Source: BAIKAL-G1 sp943369525 (lineage in GTDB: Bacteria; Cyanobacteriota; Cyanobacteriia; PCC-6307; Cyanobiaceae). From it: a DNA stretch of 64,000 nt. The DNA lies in NCBI GenBank assembly GCA_943369525.1, contig CALRNL020000001.1:532782-596781 (forward strand). Reading direction: 5' to 3'. A program made the translations under genes and the position numbers. Under the pieces are notes generated by a model. That model was not told the origin of the DNA, did no database searches, and saw nothing but the letters and a program-made list of their open reading frames with translations. How positions within the stretch are numbered: position 1 is the first letter of the stretch; each line of letters starts with the position of its first letter. Positions 16,047 to 25,039 of the stretch are shown here, piece by piece.

Positions 16047-17378
16047 ATGTTTGACCTGAAGTCCCTGGCCAGCGCCAAGCGCCAACTCGGCCGCCTGCTC
16101 GGCCTGATCTCCGACCTGCGGGTGGCCATCGGCCTGCTGCTGGTGATCGCAATCAGCAGTGGTCTGGGGACCCTGGTGCCCCAGAAGGAGCCCAGCGCCC
16201 TCTATCACCAGCTCTATGACAACCAGCCCTGGCTGGGCTTGTTCAAGGGCGATGCGGTGCTGCGCCTGCAGCTCGACCACGTCTATTCGAGCGGCTGGTT
16301 TCTGGCCCTGCTGGCCTGGCTGGGCCTGGCGTTGATCCTGTGCAGCTGGCGGCGCCAATGGCCCGCCCTGCAGGCCTCCCTGCGCTGGATCGACTACCAA
16401 TCGCCGCGCCAACTCGGCAAGCTCACCCTGGCGGAAACCATTGCCAGCGCCAATCCGGCCTCCACGTTGCACCAACTGGAACAGCTGCTCAAGCGCCAGG
16501 GCTGGACCCTCCAGGTCCAGGCCGATCGCCTGGCGGCCCGGCGCGGGGTGGCGGGCCGGGTGGGCCCCCTGCTCGTGCATGCGGGCCTGGTGGTGCTGAT
16601 GGTGGGGGCCGCCTGGGGCTCCCTGGGGGGCAACCGCCAGGAACGGTTCCTGGCCCCAGGCCGGCAACTCGACCTGCTTAACAGCCGCGGCGATAACCAG
16701 ATCACGGTGGCCGTGGACCAGTTCCAGATCGAACGGGATCCGGCCGGCCGGCCCGAGCAGTTCCGCTCCGCCCTCACCCTCAAGGGGCCCGAAGGGGACA
16801 CCATCAAACAGGCCGAAATCAGCGTCAACCACCCCCTGCGTTTTCGGGGAATCACCCTGTATCAGGCCGACTGGACCCTGGCGGCGATCGGCGTGCAATT
16901 GGGTCGTAGCCCGGTGCTGGAGTTACCGCTCCAGAGCTTCCCCCAACTGGGCGACCAGATTTGGGGCATCGTGTTGCCCACCCGTCCCGATGGCAGCCAG
17001 CCCGTGCTGCTCTCCCTCAGCAGTGAGCAGGGTCCGGTCACGGTCTTTTCATCCGAAGCCAAACCGATCGCCAGCCTGGTTCCCGGGGGAGAAGCGGTGG
17101 AGATCGAAGGCCTGCCCATGCGGGTGGACACCGTGCTCGCCGCCAGCGGCATCCTGCTCAAGCGGGATCCGGGCGTGCCCCTCGTCTACGCCGGCTTTGG
17201 CATCGCCCTGTTGGGGGGAGGGCTGAGCCTGGTGGCAACGCGCCAGCTCTGGGCGATCAGCGACCCGGCCAACGGCCGCCTGCACCTGGGCGGGCTCTGC
17301 AACCGCAACCTCACCGCCTTTGCCCGGGAACTCCCCGACCTGATCAGCAGCCTGCATAGGGGCGACCAGGCGGTCTGA
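16047..17378 (+). CDS. ccs1: Cytochrome c biogenesis protein Ccs1 (ResB-like)
   Basis: This 443-residue system II haem delivery/ligation component works with CcsA at the lumenal face of the thylakoid. The N-terminal region contains SDLRVAIGLLLVIAISSGLG and the dipeptides of the ResB family (TLVPQKEPSALYHQ). Three N-terminal membrane helices and one C-terminal helix flank a large lumenal domain with FRGITLYQADWTL. It follows ccdA closely, so both steps of the same pathway are co-expressed. Confidence 0.94.
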   Translation: MFDLKSLASAKRQLGRLLGLISDLRVAIGLLLVIAISSGLGTLVPQKEPSALYHQLYDNQPWLGLFKGDAVLRLQLDHVYSSGWFLALLAWLGLALILCSWRRQWPALQASLRWIDYQSPRQLGKLTLAETIASANPASTLHQLEQLLKRQGWTLQVQADRLAARRGVAGRVGPLLVHAGLVVLMVGAAWGSLGGNRQERFLAPGRQLDLLNSRGDNQITVAVDQFQIERDPAGRPEQFRSALTLKGPEGDTIKQAEISVNHPLRFRGITLYQADWTLAAIGVQLGRSPVLELPLQSFPQLGDQIWGIVLPTRPDGSQPVLLSLSSEQGPVTVFSSEAKPIASLVPGGEAVEIEGLPMRVDTVLAASGILLKRDPGVPLVYAGFGIALLGGGLSLVATRQLWAISDPANGRLHLGGLCNRNLTAFARELPDLISSLHRGDQAV

Positions 17379-17557
17379 TGACAGGGCGCAGTGAGGAATG
17401 CCCCAATCGGGGCCCAGTCTCCGGGTTCATCCCCGGGCCCACGGCCACCCAAATAAACCTGCGAACTGGGTAATCCCACCCAAAAAAGTGGACTGATCCA
17501 GTAACCCAGCCAATCACTCCTTGCCGCCGGAACCGGGGCAATCCCAGCTCTGATCGC

Positions 17558-17965
17558 TCAACAGGGCTGCCGCTGGCCGTGGCTCACCCTGATCACCGTA
17601 TGCACATTGCCGCGGGGGTTGAAATCGGCTTCCAGCTGCAGCCAGCTGGGGGCGCAGGCGGCCACCCAGTCATCAACGATGCGATTGGTCACCTCCTCAT
17701 GGGAAATGCTGCGATCCCGCCAGCTGTTGACATAAAGCTTGAGGGCCTTGAGCTCCATCACCCGGGGGCCGGGCTGATAGATCAGGCGCAGGCTGGCAAA
17801 ATCCGGATAGCCCGAAAAGGGGCACAGGCAGGTGAATTCAGGGAAGGTGATTGCAATTTCATAGGGCCGCCCCGGCCGGGGATTGTCAAAACAGATCAGC
17901 TGGGCCTCGGCGATGGCCCGTTGGCCGTAGGCGGGCGTCTGGGTGAGGGGCTCGGACGGGTTCAA
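17558..17965 (-). CDS. queF: NADPH-dependent 7-cyano-7-deazaguanine reductase QueF
   Basis: This unimodular QueF reduces preQ0 to preQ1 in queuosine biosynthesis. The catalytic cysteine is in EFTCLCPFSGYPDFASL (about Cys48), the family motif is ELKALKLYVNSWRDRSISHE, and RGNVHTVIR is at the C-terminus. A TTG at 17965 gives 136 residues, close to other cyanobacterial enzymes. No ATG lies nearby and the frame stays open to an ATG at 18214, so the start is uncertain. It converges with ccs1; the 179-base gap between them has GC-rich inverted repeats but no gene. Confidence 0.9.
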   Translation of the reverse strand: MNPSEPLTQTPAYGQRAIAEAQLICFDNPRPGRPYEIAITFPEFTCLCPFSGYPDFASLRLIYQPGPRVMELKALKLYVNSWRDRSISHEEVTNRIVDDWVAACAPSWLQLEADFNPRGNVHTVIRVSHGQRQPC

Positions 17966-18274
17966 GGGGGCAGGGCAAGGGGGCCTGGGGCCAAGGGCCA
18001 GCGACCAGATCAATCGCTGCTGGAGCCACGATAGGGACTGGGCTGGCGTTGCCAGCGCACCCGCCCAGGGCCACCCCAGCCGGGTCCTGCCAGCCAGCAG
18101 GCCCCAGTAGCCAAGGGATCTGGACGCCAAAGGCACCCCAGCAAGGGCCCGCAGAGGGGGGGGCGCTGGCCCCTCGCGGCCGCGGCCCCTGCCGAAATCG
18201 GGATGGCTGGCCATGGGCGGCGAGGGGGCAAAGGGTGGGTCCTTGCCCAGATCGCTAGCACCGGCGGCCTCCCC

Positions 18275-18318
18275 GTAGCTATAGCTACATCAGGGGCCCG
18301 CTGACTGGCGCCTAATAG
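18275..18318 (+). promoter_or_regulatory. NtcA-type promoter of glnB
   Basis: GTA-N8-TAC at 18275-18288 matches the NtcA consensus GTAN8TAC perfectly, and the whole element GTAGCTATAGCTAC is itself palindromic. TAATAG at 18313-18318 lies 24 bases downstream as a -10 element, the arrangement of class II NtcA-activated promoters. glnB starts 90 bases further. The remaining queF-glnB interval (17966-18274) contains the open but unsupported queF extension and no other gene. Confidence 0.8.
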
Positions 18319-18408
18319 GCTGGAGCCAGGCCATTCTTGGGCCCCACGCCCTCCCCTTCCGCTCCTGGCGTTTTGCTGGGAGAGTTCCTTCGATTGCCCC
18401 CCGGATCC

Positions 18409-18747
18409 ATGAAAAAAATCGAGGCCATCATCCGTCCCTTCAAACTGGAGGACGTCAAGCTGGCATTGGTCAACGCTGGCATCGTCGGCATGACCGTGAG
18501 CGAAGTTAGGGGTTTTGGTCGCCAGAAGGGCCAGGTCGAGCGCTACCGCGGCTCGGAATTCACCGTTGAGTTTCTACAGAAATTGAAACTTGAAGTGGTC
18601 GTCGATGACGACCGGGTCGACACCGTCGTCACCGCCATCCAGGATGCGGCCCGCACCGGCGAAATTGGCGACGGCAAGATCTTCATCAGCACCATCGATT
18701 CGGTGATCCGGATTCGGACCGGCGATCGGGACAGCGACGCGATCTAA
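18409..18747 (+). CDS. glnB: Nitrogen regulatory protein PII
   Basis: This is the 112-residue trimeric signal protein that senses 2-oxoglutarate and ADP/ATP and controls nitrogen assimilation (NAGK, PipX and transporters in cyanobacteria). It is almost identical to known cyanobacterial PII over MKKIEAIIRPFKLEDVK and the T-loop. Ser49, the phosphorylation site in Synechococcus PCC 7942, is kept in RYRGSEF, but residue 51 is Phe instead of Tyr and residue 43 is Val instead of Thr. The ATG at 18409 gives the standard N-terminus. It is preceded by an NtcA-type site. Confidence 0.98.
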   Translation: MKKIEAIIRPFKLEDVKLALVNAGIVGMTVSEVRGFGRQKGQVERYRGSEFTVEFLQKLKLEVVVDDDRVDTVVTAIQDAARTGEIGDGKIFISTIDSVIRIRTGDRDSDAI

Positions 18748-18777
18748 ATCCCGGAGGGACCGGGGCCACCACGGCAA

Positions 18778-19704
18778 TCAGGAGCTGCCGAGGGTCTGGG
18801 CCACGAGGGCGCCGATGCGGGCCCCATCGAGGCCCGGAGCGCCCCCCGCCCCATCCGGCGAAGGCCCGGCCCCGGGGCCCGCCGCACCGCCTCCTTCAGG
18901 ACTGGCGTCAGCACTGGATGCAGGCCTTGGGCCTTCCCCATCGCCATCGGCCCCCAGTCCGCTGCCGAGCCAGAGCAGGTACTCGTGGTTTCCGGCCGGC
19001 CCAGTGATCGGCGAGGCCACCAGGCCAAGGGCTTGCCAGCCCAAGGCCGCGCCCGAGCGGATCACCCCCTCGATGGCATCCACGTGGGCGCTGGGATCGC
19101 GCACGACCCCCCCCTTGCCCACCCGGGCCCGGCCCACCTCGAACTGGGGCTTGACCAGCAGCAGGGCCTCGCGGCGCCCGGGAGCCAGGAGGGCACCCAG
19201 GGCCGGCAACACAAGCCCCAGGGAAATGAACGACAGATCGGCCACGGCCAGGTCGGGCCAGGGGTCATCGGGGCCGTAGAGGTCGTCCGCCCTGAGGTGG
19301 CGCAGGTTGGTGCGCTCGCGCAGCACCAGGCGGGGATCGGTGCGCAGGCTCCAGGCGGTCTGGCCATAGCCCACATCAATGCCGTAGATGCGGCTGGCGC
19401 CGCGCTGCAGCAGGCAATCGCTAAAGCCCCCCGTGGAGATGCCGCCATCGAGGCAAACCCTTCCTCCAATGCGGATCGGCAGGGCGTCCAGGGCGGCCAC
19501 CAACTTTTCGCCACCGCGGGAGACGAAGCGGGGCGGTTGCTCCACCTCCAGGGGCAGGTCAGGGGCGACGTCATGGCCAGGCTTATCAAGCACCTGGTCC
19601 GAGCTGCGCACCCGACCGGCCCGAATCAACTGCTGGGCCTGCTGGCGGCTGGCGGCCAGGCCCCGCTCCACCAGCACCAGATCCAAGCGCTGTTTGCGGG
19701 CCAT
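18778..19704 (-). CDS. tlyA: TlyA-family rRNA (cytidine-2'-O)-methyltransferase
   Basis: This protein of about 308 residues has an N-terminal S4-like RNA-binding domain (RLDLVLVERGLAASRQQAQQ) and an FtsJ-like SAM methyltransferase domain (VCLDGGISTGGFSDCLLQRG, YGIDVGYGQ, ADLSFISLGLVLP, LLLVKPQFEVGR). Family members methylate 16S/23S rRNA, and some act as hemolysin-like proteins only in name. A Gly/Ala/Pro/Asp-rich low-complexity insertion of about 45 residues interrupts the C-terminus between YLLWLGSG and RIGALVAQTL. The start is the ATG at 19704; a GTG five codons upstream is possible. It is convergent with glnB. Confidence 0.88.
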   Translation of the reverse strand: MARKQRLDLVLVERGLAASRQQAQQLIRAGRVRSSDQVLDKPGHDVAPDLPLEVEQPPRFVSRGGEKLVAALDALPIRIGGRVCLDGGISTGGFSDCLLQRGASRIYGIDVGYGQTAWSLRTDPRLVLRERTNLRHLRADDLYGPDDPWPDLAVADLSFISLGLVLPALGALLAPGRREALLLVKPQFEVGRARVGKGGVVRDPSAHVDAIEGVIRSGAALGWQALGLVASPITGPAGNHEYLLWLGSGLGADGDGEGPRPASSADASPEGGGAAGPGAGPSPDGAGGAPGLDGARIGALVAQTLGSS

Positions 19705-19794
19705 GGGCTTGCCAGCCACCTGGCGTCATAAAACCACAAACGAATCCGAACAAAATCCTTTGAGCGGCAGGCCGGTCCAGGAATCGATCGCAAT

Positions 19795-20082
19795 ATGACG
19801 GTCCACCTCGGGCGGCCCAGGATGGCGCAAGCAGGTCCCAGCACCCCGGCACGGCAGTCCTACCGCCCAAGGACCGGGTCCCCAAGCCGGCCGGCCGGCT
19901 TGGACAACGTGTTTGAGCTGTTGCGGCCCGGCAGTTTTGTGCGGCTGCTGGACCAGCCCCGGGATCTGCCGCCCTTCCAGCTGATCCACTGCCGTGGTGG
20001 CCGCTGCTGGGTGCGGCAACAGAGCTGGGGTCCCTTTGTGCACTGGGAAGTGGCCCATCGCCGCCTCTGCGGCATCGCCTAG
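19795..20082 (+). CDS. Small protein of unknown function
   Basis: This is a 95-residue protein. The C-terminal 60 residues (LDNVFELLRPGSFVRLLDQP, then PPFQLIHCRGGRCWVRQQSW) form a compact, probably beta-rich unit that reads like a real conserved cyanobacterial domain. The first 30 residues are low in complexity, so translation may begin at the ATG at 19822 instead. No known domain is recognised. It is divergent from tlyA and precedes purB by 125 bases. Confidence 0.6.
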   Translation: MTVHLGRPRMAQAGPSTPARQSYRPRTGSPSRPAGLDNVFELLRPGSFVRLLDQPRDLPPFQLIHCRGGRCWVRQQSWGPFVHWEVAHRRLCGIA

Positions 20083-20207
20083 GCCGTTGGGCCCAGGTCC
20101 CCGGCGCTGGCAGCTGCAACCAGCCCAGCGGCCCTAGGCGGCTCTAGCTGGAGCCGCCCCAGCAGCCCGAGCCATACATTGGACGGGCCGTTGCCAGGCG
20201 CTGGCCG

Positions 20208-21503
20208 TTGATTGAGCGTTACACCCTGCCCGAGATGGGCAGCATCTGGAGCGAGCAAGCCAAGTTTCAGAGCTGGCTGGATGTGGAGATCGCCGCCACT
20301 GCGGCCCAGTGCCAACTGGGCCGGGTCCCCGCTGAGGCGCTGGCGGAGATCCGCGCCAAGGCCAGCTTCCAGGTCGAGCGCATCCTCGAGATCGAGGCCG
20401 AAGTGCGCCACGACGTGATCGCCTTCCTCACCAACGTCAACGAGTCCGTGGGCGATGCCGGCCGCTACATCCACGTGGGCATGACCAGCTCGGATGTGCT
20501 CGACACGGGTCTGGCCCTCCAGCTGAAGGCCTCCGTGGCCCTGCTGCAACGCGAATTGGCCAAGCTGGCCGATGCCCTACGCCTCCTGGCCCGGGAGCAC
20601 AAGGGCACGGTGATGATCGGCCGCTCCCACGCCATCCATGGCGAGCCCATCACCTTTGGCTTCAAGGTGGCCGGCTGGCTGGCCGAGGTGCTGCGCAACC
20701 AGGAACGGCTCGAACGCCTGGAGCGGGTCGTGAGCGTGGGCCAGATCAGCGGCGCCATGGGCACCTACGCCAACACCGATCCCCAGGTAGAGGCGATCAC
20801 CTGCCAGATGCTGGGCCTAGTGCCGGACACCGCCAGTACCCAGGTCATCGGCCGCGATCGCCATGCCGAATATGTGCAAACCCTTGCCCTGGTAGGGGTT
20901 GCCCTGGAGCGCATCAGCACCGAAATTCGCAACCTGCAGCGCACCGATGTGCTCGAGGTGGAGGAAAACTTCGCCAAGGGCCAGAAGGGCAGTTCCGCCA
21001 TGCCCCACAAACGCAATCCGATCCGCAGCGAACGGATCAGCGGCCTGGCCCGGGTGCTGCGCAGCTACACGATCGCCGCCCTGGAGAACTGCGCCCTCTG
21101 GCATGAGCGCGACATCAGCCACAGCTCGGTGGAACGGATGATGCTGCCCGATTGTTCTGTGACCCTGCACTTCATGCTGCGGGAAACCACCGCCGTGGTG
21201 GCTGGCCTGGGGGTCTACCCCGAGAACATGGCCCGCAATATGAACGTTTACGGCGGCGTGGTGTTCAGCCAGCGGGTGCTGCTGGCCCTGGTGGACACGG
21301 GCCTGGCCCGGGAAGAGGCCTACCGGATCGTGCAGCGCAACGCCCACAGCGCCTGGAACCGGCCCGGCGGCGATTTCCGCGCCAACCTGGAGGCCGATGG
21401 CGAGGTGACCAGCCGCCTCAGCCCGGGCGCCCTGGAGGAGTGCTTCTCCACGGCCCTGCACCAGCAGCACCTTGAGGTGATCTGGCAACGGCTAGGGATC
21501 TAA
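20208..21503 (+). CDS. purB: Adenylosuccinate lyase
   Basis: This 431-residue enzyme of purine synthesis cleaves SAICAR and adenylosuccinate, releasing fumarate. It has the family signature GSSAMPHKRNPIRSERI near residue 265 with the catalytic loop Ser, and GMTSSDVLDTGLALQL and RSHAIHGEPITFG with the catalytic histidine. The likely start is a TTG at 20208 giving MIERYTLPEMGSIW, the usual N-terminus; no ATG lies nearby in frame. Confidence 0.97.
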   Translation: MIERYTLPEMGSIWSEQAKFQSWLDVEIAATAAQCQLGRVPAEALAEIRAKASFQVERILEIEAEVRHDVIAFLTNVNESVGDAGRYIHVGMTSSDVLDTGLALQLKASVALLQRELAKLADALRLLAREHKGTVMIGRSHAIHGEPITFGFKVAGWLAEVLRNQERLERLERVVSVGQISGAMGTYANTDPQVEAITCQMLGLVPDTASTQVIGRDRHAEYVQTLALVGVALERISTEIRNLQRTDVLEVEENFAKGQKGSSAMPHKRNPIRSERISGLARVLRSYTIAALENCALWHERDISHSSVERMMLPDCSVTLHFMLRETTAVVAGLGVYPENMARNMNVYGGVVFSQRVLLALVDTGLAREEAYRIVQRNAHSAWNRPGGDFRANLEADGEVTSRLSPGALEECFSTALHQQHLEVIWQRLGI

Positions 21504-21559
21504 ATGGCCATGGCTGGGGCGTCTTCTGAGCCGGAGCCCATTGCGATGGCCCTCGAGCC

Positions 21560-21703
21560 TTGAACGCAACCAACCCATGGGGCGTGCTCCTGGGGCTCTT
21601 CTGGACCCCCTATGCCGACTGGATCTACACCGTTGTCAGCATGGGCGGCCTACTGCTGGTGGTTTGGCTCGTGCTCAGGCCGCCTAGGCCGCCCGAACCG
21701 TAG
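21560..21703 (+). CDS. 47-residue putative membrane protein
   Basis: This tiny frame starts at a TTG 57 bases after purB. The peptide reads NATNPWGVLLGLFWTPYADW, then IYTVVSMGGLLLVVWLVLRP, ending in a Pro/Arg/Glu tail. It has one clear membrane segment (about 23-40) preceded by an aromatic amphipathic stretch. The composition, and the lack of any other in-frame start between the upstream stop and the TTG, support a real gene, though no family is recognised. Its last 20 bases overlap the 3' end of the convergent helicase gene. Confidence 0.45.
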   Translation: MNATNPWGVLLGLFWTPYADWIYTVVSMGGLLLVVWLVLRPPRPPEP

Positions 21704-24446
21704 CCAGGTTGGGGTTAGGGCCCCCGGGGGCCAGGTCAATCGGCTCGCAGACCGGGAAGCGGTTGATCGCCTTGAGGGCCTGGCGGGCATTGCTGCGTAG
21801 CTGTTCGCTCACGGCTTCGCAATAGGGGATCTGGGCCAGCAGATCAACGGTGCGGCGCATGATCCGCACCACGTCACCCTCATCGAGGGAGCTGTTGGCG
21901 ATCAGGTCATTCCAACTCACGCCCTTGGCCCAGGCCTGGACCAGGCCCATCAATTCAGCCTCGTACCAAACAGGCACCACCACCTGGGCCTGGTCCTGCT
22001 GGCGCAGTAATTCCCGCCGGATGCCGCGCAAATCATGCAGGGCCTCATCGGCGGCCGGCGGCGGCGGATAGCCACTCCAGAGGTCGGGCCGGTTGACCTC
22101 GGTGGAAATGGCCTCGAGCACGGCAGCCAGGTCGGCGGGCTCCAGTTCATCGAGGTGGCCGCTCATCAGGGCCAAGCCAATCCAGAGCTCGTTATCGCCG
22201 CGGATCGCCGCGACCGTACGGCCGATTTCGGTGGGCTCAAGCCCCTCGCTACCGGCGAGGCAACCAAAGAAGCGCAGGATGTCGATCAGGGAGAGGAAGG
22301 TCTCCCAGTGGCGATTGGCGCGGTGGTGGAGGATCCGCTGGCGCTCCTCGATCTCGATCTCCAGTTCCTCCATGCGTTGGCGCTGCTTGTTGATCTTTTT
22401 GCGGTCGCCGCGCAGGTGGGCCGGGTGCCGTTCCAGGGCCAGCTCCAGTTCCTGCACCAGCTGGGCCTGGGCCTGCACCTCGCCGGCCAGGTCGTATTGG
22501 GGGGTGGCCATGTCATGGCGGCGGGCCATGTGGGCCACGGCCAAAGCCAGGCCGCCACTCGCCTGGTCGCCATGGCGAATTTCGCCGATATGGTGCAGCA
22601 CTGGGGTTTGGACCCCCTGAACCTGCAGGCAGCTCAACTCGGCGTGGAGGCTGACCACCGCGTGGCACGGCACCAGGATCCAAACGTTCTCATCGGTGAG
22701 GCAGAGCAGCTGGGGGAACTGGCCTGGCCCCTCCAACTTTTCAACGATCACCGCCGGCGTGACCCGGCCCTTGAGCTGGGGCGATTTGAGGCTGAGCAGG
22801 GTGCCCTCGCTGGCGAAGCGCAGGGCGAGGGTGAGCTCATGGGCCAGGGTTTCCTCGGCCTGTTGCTGCAGGATCCGCTGAATGCGGCGTTCTTCCCGCA
22901 GGCGGCCCCGCTGCTTCTCGTAGTCCTCAAAGTCATCCCAGGCGACCTCCTCGCCGTTGCCGGTTAGGGCCTCGAGCTGCTGGAGCAGATCGGCGATGCG
23001 GGCCTCATCTTCCACCAGATCGAGGGTGGCCAGATAGCGACCGAAGCTGCGCTCCACCAGCTCCTTCGCCTTGGGCAACTCATTGCGCTGCAACAGGTTG
23101 AGCACCATGCCGTAGCTGGGGGTGAACTGGCTCACCAGGGGATCGGCGGGGCTGGTGGCCAGCTGGCCCGCCTCCCGCACCCCCTCAAACCGGCTCTGCA
23201 CCGTGACCACATAGCCCTGGGTATCGAGGCCCCGGCGGCCGGCCCGGCCGGCCATCTGCAGGAATTCACTGCCCATCAGGGGGCGATGGCCCCGCTCGGT
23301 GCGCTTGCTCAGGGCCGAGATCACGGTGCTGCGGGCGGGCATGTTGATGCCGGCGGCCAGGGTTTCGGTGGCGAACACCACCTTGACCAGCCCCTGCTGG
23401 AACAGCTCCTCAATCAGTTCTTTCCAAGCGGGCAATACGCCGGCATGGTGGGCGGCAATGCCGCGCAGCAGGGCCTCGTCGTGACCACCCTCGCGCACGG
23501 CTTCGGGGGTGGCCCGCACGTAGGCCCCAAGGCGGGCGCGGATGCGCGCCTGCTCGGCCTCGCTGACCAGGCAAATTTTGCCCAGATCGCGCATGGCCTT
23601 GTCGCAGCCGCGGCGGCTGAAGATGAAATAGATGGCGGGCAGCATGTCCCGTTCGGCCATCTGGGCCACCACAAAGGCCAGGGGCGGGGCCTCGGGCTGG
23701 GGCGGCCGGGGCGACTTGCCCTTGCGGTTGGAGCCCTTCGGTGCCCGCCAGACCTTGCAATTGGGATGCAAGCCGGTGCGCTCGTCGTTGAGCAAGGGGT
23801 GGAGCCCCTTGGCACTGCAAAAGCTGAAATCCAGGGGCACGGGCCGGAAATCACTGAGCACCAACCGGGTGGGACCATGCACCCGCTCAATCCAATCGGT
23901 GAGCTGGCCCGCATTGGCCACCGTGGCCGAGAGGGCCACCAGCTGCACCGATGGGGGGCAATGGATGATCGATTCCTCCCAGACGGTGCCCCGCTGGGAA
24001 TCGTTCATGTAGTGGCACTCATCAAGCACCACCGCCTCCACGTCGGCGAGGGGGTCATCGCCCCGCTCGACCTCGGCGTAGAGCATGTTGCGGAAGATTT
24101 CCGTCGTCATCACCACGATGCTGGCCTCGCGGTTGACGCTGAAATCGCCGGTCATCAGACCGACATTCTCCACCCCAAATTGCTCGCGAAAATCGCGCAG
24201 CTTCTGGTTGGAGAGGGCCTTGAGGGGAGTTGTATAGAACACCTTCTGGCCATGGGCCAGGGCCCGATGGATGGCGTATTCCCCCACCAGGGTCTTACCC
24301 GACCCGGTGGGGGCACTGACCACAACCGACTGGCCCTGGTTGAGGGCATCGATGGCCTCCAGCTGGAAAGCATCCAGGGGAAACGGAAACAGCTCACCGA
24401 GGGGGGGCACGTCCCTGGTGGGAACCTCGCTGGTGGCGCTGCGCAT
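21684..24446 (-). CDS. Ski2/Mtr4-like DExH RNA helicase with DSHCT domain
   Basis: This 920-residue superfamily 2 helicase begins with a DEAD domain (APTGSGKT at about 45-52, DECHYMND box, LSATVAN). It continues with a helicase C domain (ISALSKRTERG, QMAGRAGRRGLDTQGYVV) and a C-terminal DSHCT-type region. A polar linker with coiled-coil character (about 620-680) is visible. Cyanobacterial members resemble plastid ISE2 and are thought to act in RNA processing or ribosome biogenesis; that role is by family. It is divergent from the 24528 gene. Confidence 0.92.
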   Translation of the reverse strand: MRSATSEVPTRDVPPLGELFPFPLDAFQLEAIDALNQGQSVVVSAPTGSGKTLVGEYAIHRALAHGQKVFYTTPLKALSNQKLRDFREQFGVENVGLMTGDFSVNREASIVVMTTEIFRNMLYAEVERGDDPLADVEAVVLDECHYMNDSQRGTVWEESIIHCPPSVQLVALSATVANAGQLTDWIERVHGPTRLVLSDFRPVPLDFSFCSAKGLHPLLNDERTGLHPNCKVWRAPKGSNRKGKSPRPPQPEAPPLAFVVAQMAERDMLPAIYFIFSRRGCDKAMRDLGKICLVSEAEQARIRARLGAYVRATPEAVREGGHDEALLRGIAAHHAGVLPAWKELIEELFQQGLVKVVFATETLAAGINMPARSTVISALSKRTERGHRPLMGSEFLQMAGRAGRRGLDTQGYVVTVQSRFEGVREAGQLATSPADPLVSQFTPSYGMVLNLLQRNELPKAKELVERSFGRYLATLDLVEDEARIADLLQQLEALTGNGEEVAWDDFEDYEKQRGRLREERRIQRILQQQAEETLAHELTLALRFASEGTLLSLKSPQLKGRVTPAVIVEKLEGPGQFPQLLCLTDENVWILVPCHAVVSLHAELSCLQVQGVQTPVLHHIGEIRHGDQASGGLALAVAHMARRHDMATPQYDLAGEVQAQAQLVQELELALERHPAHLRGDRKKINKQRQRMEELEIEIEERQRILHHRANRHWETFLSLIDILRFFGCLAGSEGLEPTEIGRTVAAIRGDNELWIGLALMSGHLDELEPADLAAVLEAISTEVNRPDLWSGYPPPPAADEALHDLRGIRRELLRQQDQAQVVVPVWYEAELMGLVQAWAKGVSWNDLIANSSLDEGDVVRIMRRTVDLLAQIPYCEAVSEQLRSNARQALKAINRFPVCEPIDLAPGGPNPNLATVRAA

Positions 24447-24527
24447 AGTCCAATCCTATGGGCTGGTTGACAGCGGCGCCGGCGCCGAAGGAGCCAGAGC
24501 CCAGGATGGGGCACCCCATTGCCTGCC

Positions 24528-24995
24528 ATGGAGTCCCGCCAGGACCAGCACGCCAGCCTGATCGCCGCCCACCAACCCTGCCTAGCCGAATCCGCCCAGA
24601 TCCTGCTGGCCCTAGGGCGCTGGTCCCTGGAGGCGCCGATGCTGTTGATCGAGCCGGGCCCTGGTGGCACCACGGCGCGGCAGGGGACCGTTGGCCAACT
24701 CTCCAGCTGGCTGGAGCACCTGGACCCGGCGCTCGATGCCTTCGTGCAACTGCGCCAAGCGGGGGTGGACTTCGATCTGGCCCGCGCCCAATGCCTCAGG
24801 GACCAGGGCGACGCCTTTGAGCTGGCCTGGGCCAAGGCCCTGGCCGGCAATCCCCTGGTGACCCACGACAACCTGGCCGGATTTGCGGCCCTCTCCCAAA
24901 AGGGCTTTGGCCGCAGCCCGCGGGAACTGCTGGTGGTGGTGCGCTGGAGCGACCGGGTCACGGCCTGCCTGGTGGCCTGCGAACGCCTGGGCTGA
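24528..24995 (+). CDS. Conserved-looking protein of unknown function
   Basis: This 155-residue protein, if started at the ATG at 24528 (MESRQDQHASLIAAHQPCLA), has no signal or membrane segment. Its sequence is of ordinary globular complexity (LRQAGVDFDLARAQCLRDQG, GRSPRELLVVVRWSDRVTA). No domain is recognised. Strong in-frame codon bias and divergence from the helicase with an 81-base spacer support a genuine gene. It is convergent with the channel-like gene. Confidence 0.65.
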   Translation: MESRQDQHASLIAAHQPCLAESAQILLALGRWSLEAPMLLIEPGPGGTTARQGTVGQLSSWLEHLDPALDAFVQLRQAGVDFDLARAQCLRDQGDAFELAWAKALAGNPLVTHDNLAGFAALSQKGFGRSPRELLVVVRWSDRVTACLVACERLG

Positions 24996-25039
24996 CGACC
25001 GGAAGGCCTTGGGCCGGGGCCAGCACCAGCCCCCAGACC

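Noticed and set aside
17379..17557. Possible bidirectional terminator between ccs1 and queF
   Set aside because: There are several short GC inverted repeats and an A6/T6 run, but no stem is directly followed by the T-tract in a convincing way.
17966..18214. Extended N-terminus of queF up to the ATG at 18214
   Set aside because: The extra 83 residues are Pro/Gly/Ala/Arg-rich shadow-like sequence not seen in unimodular QueF; an internal TTG was preferred, with doubt noted.
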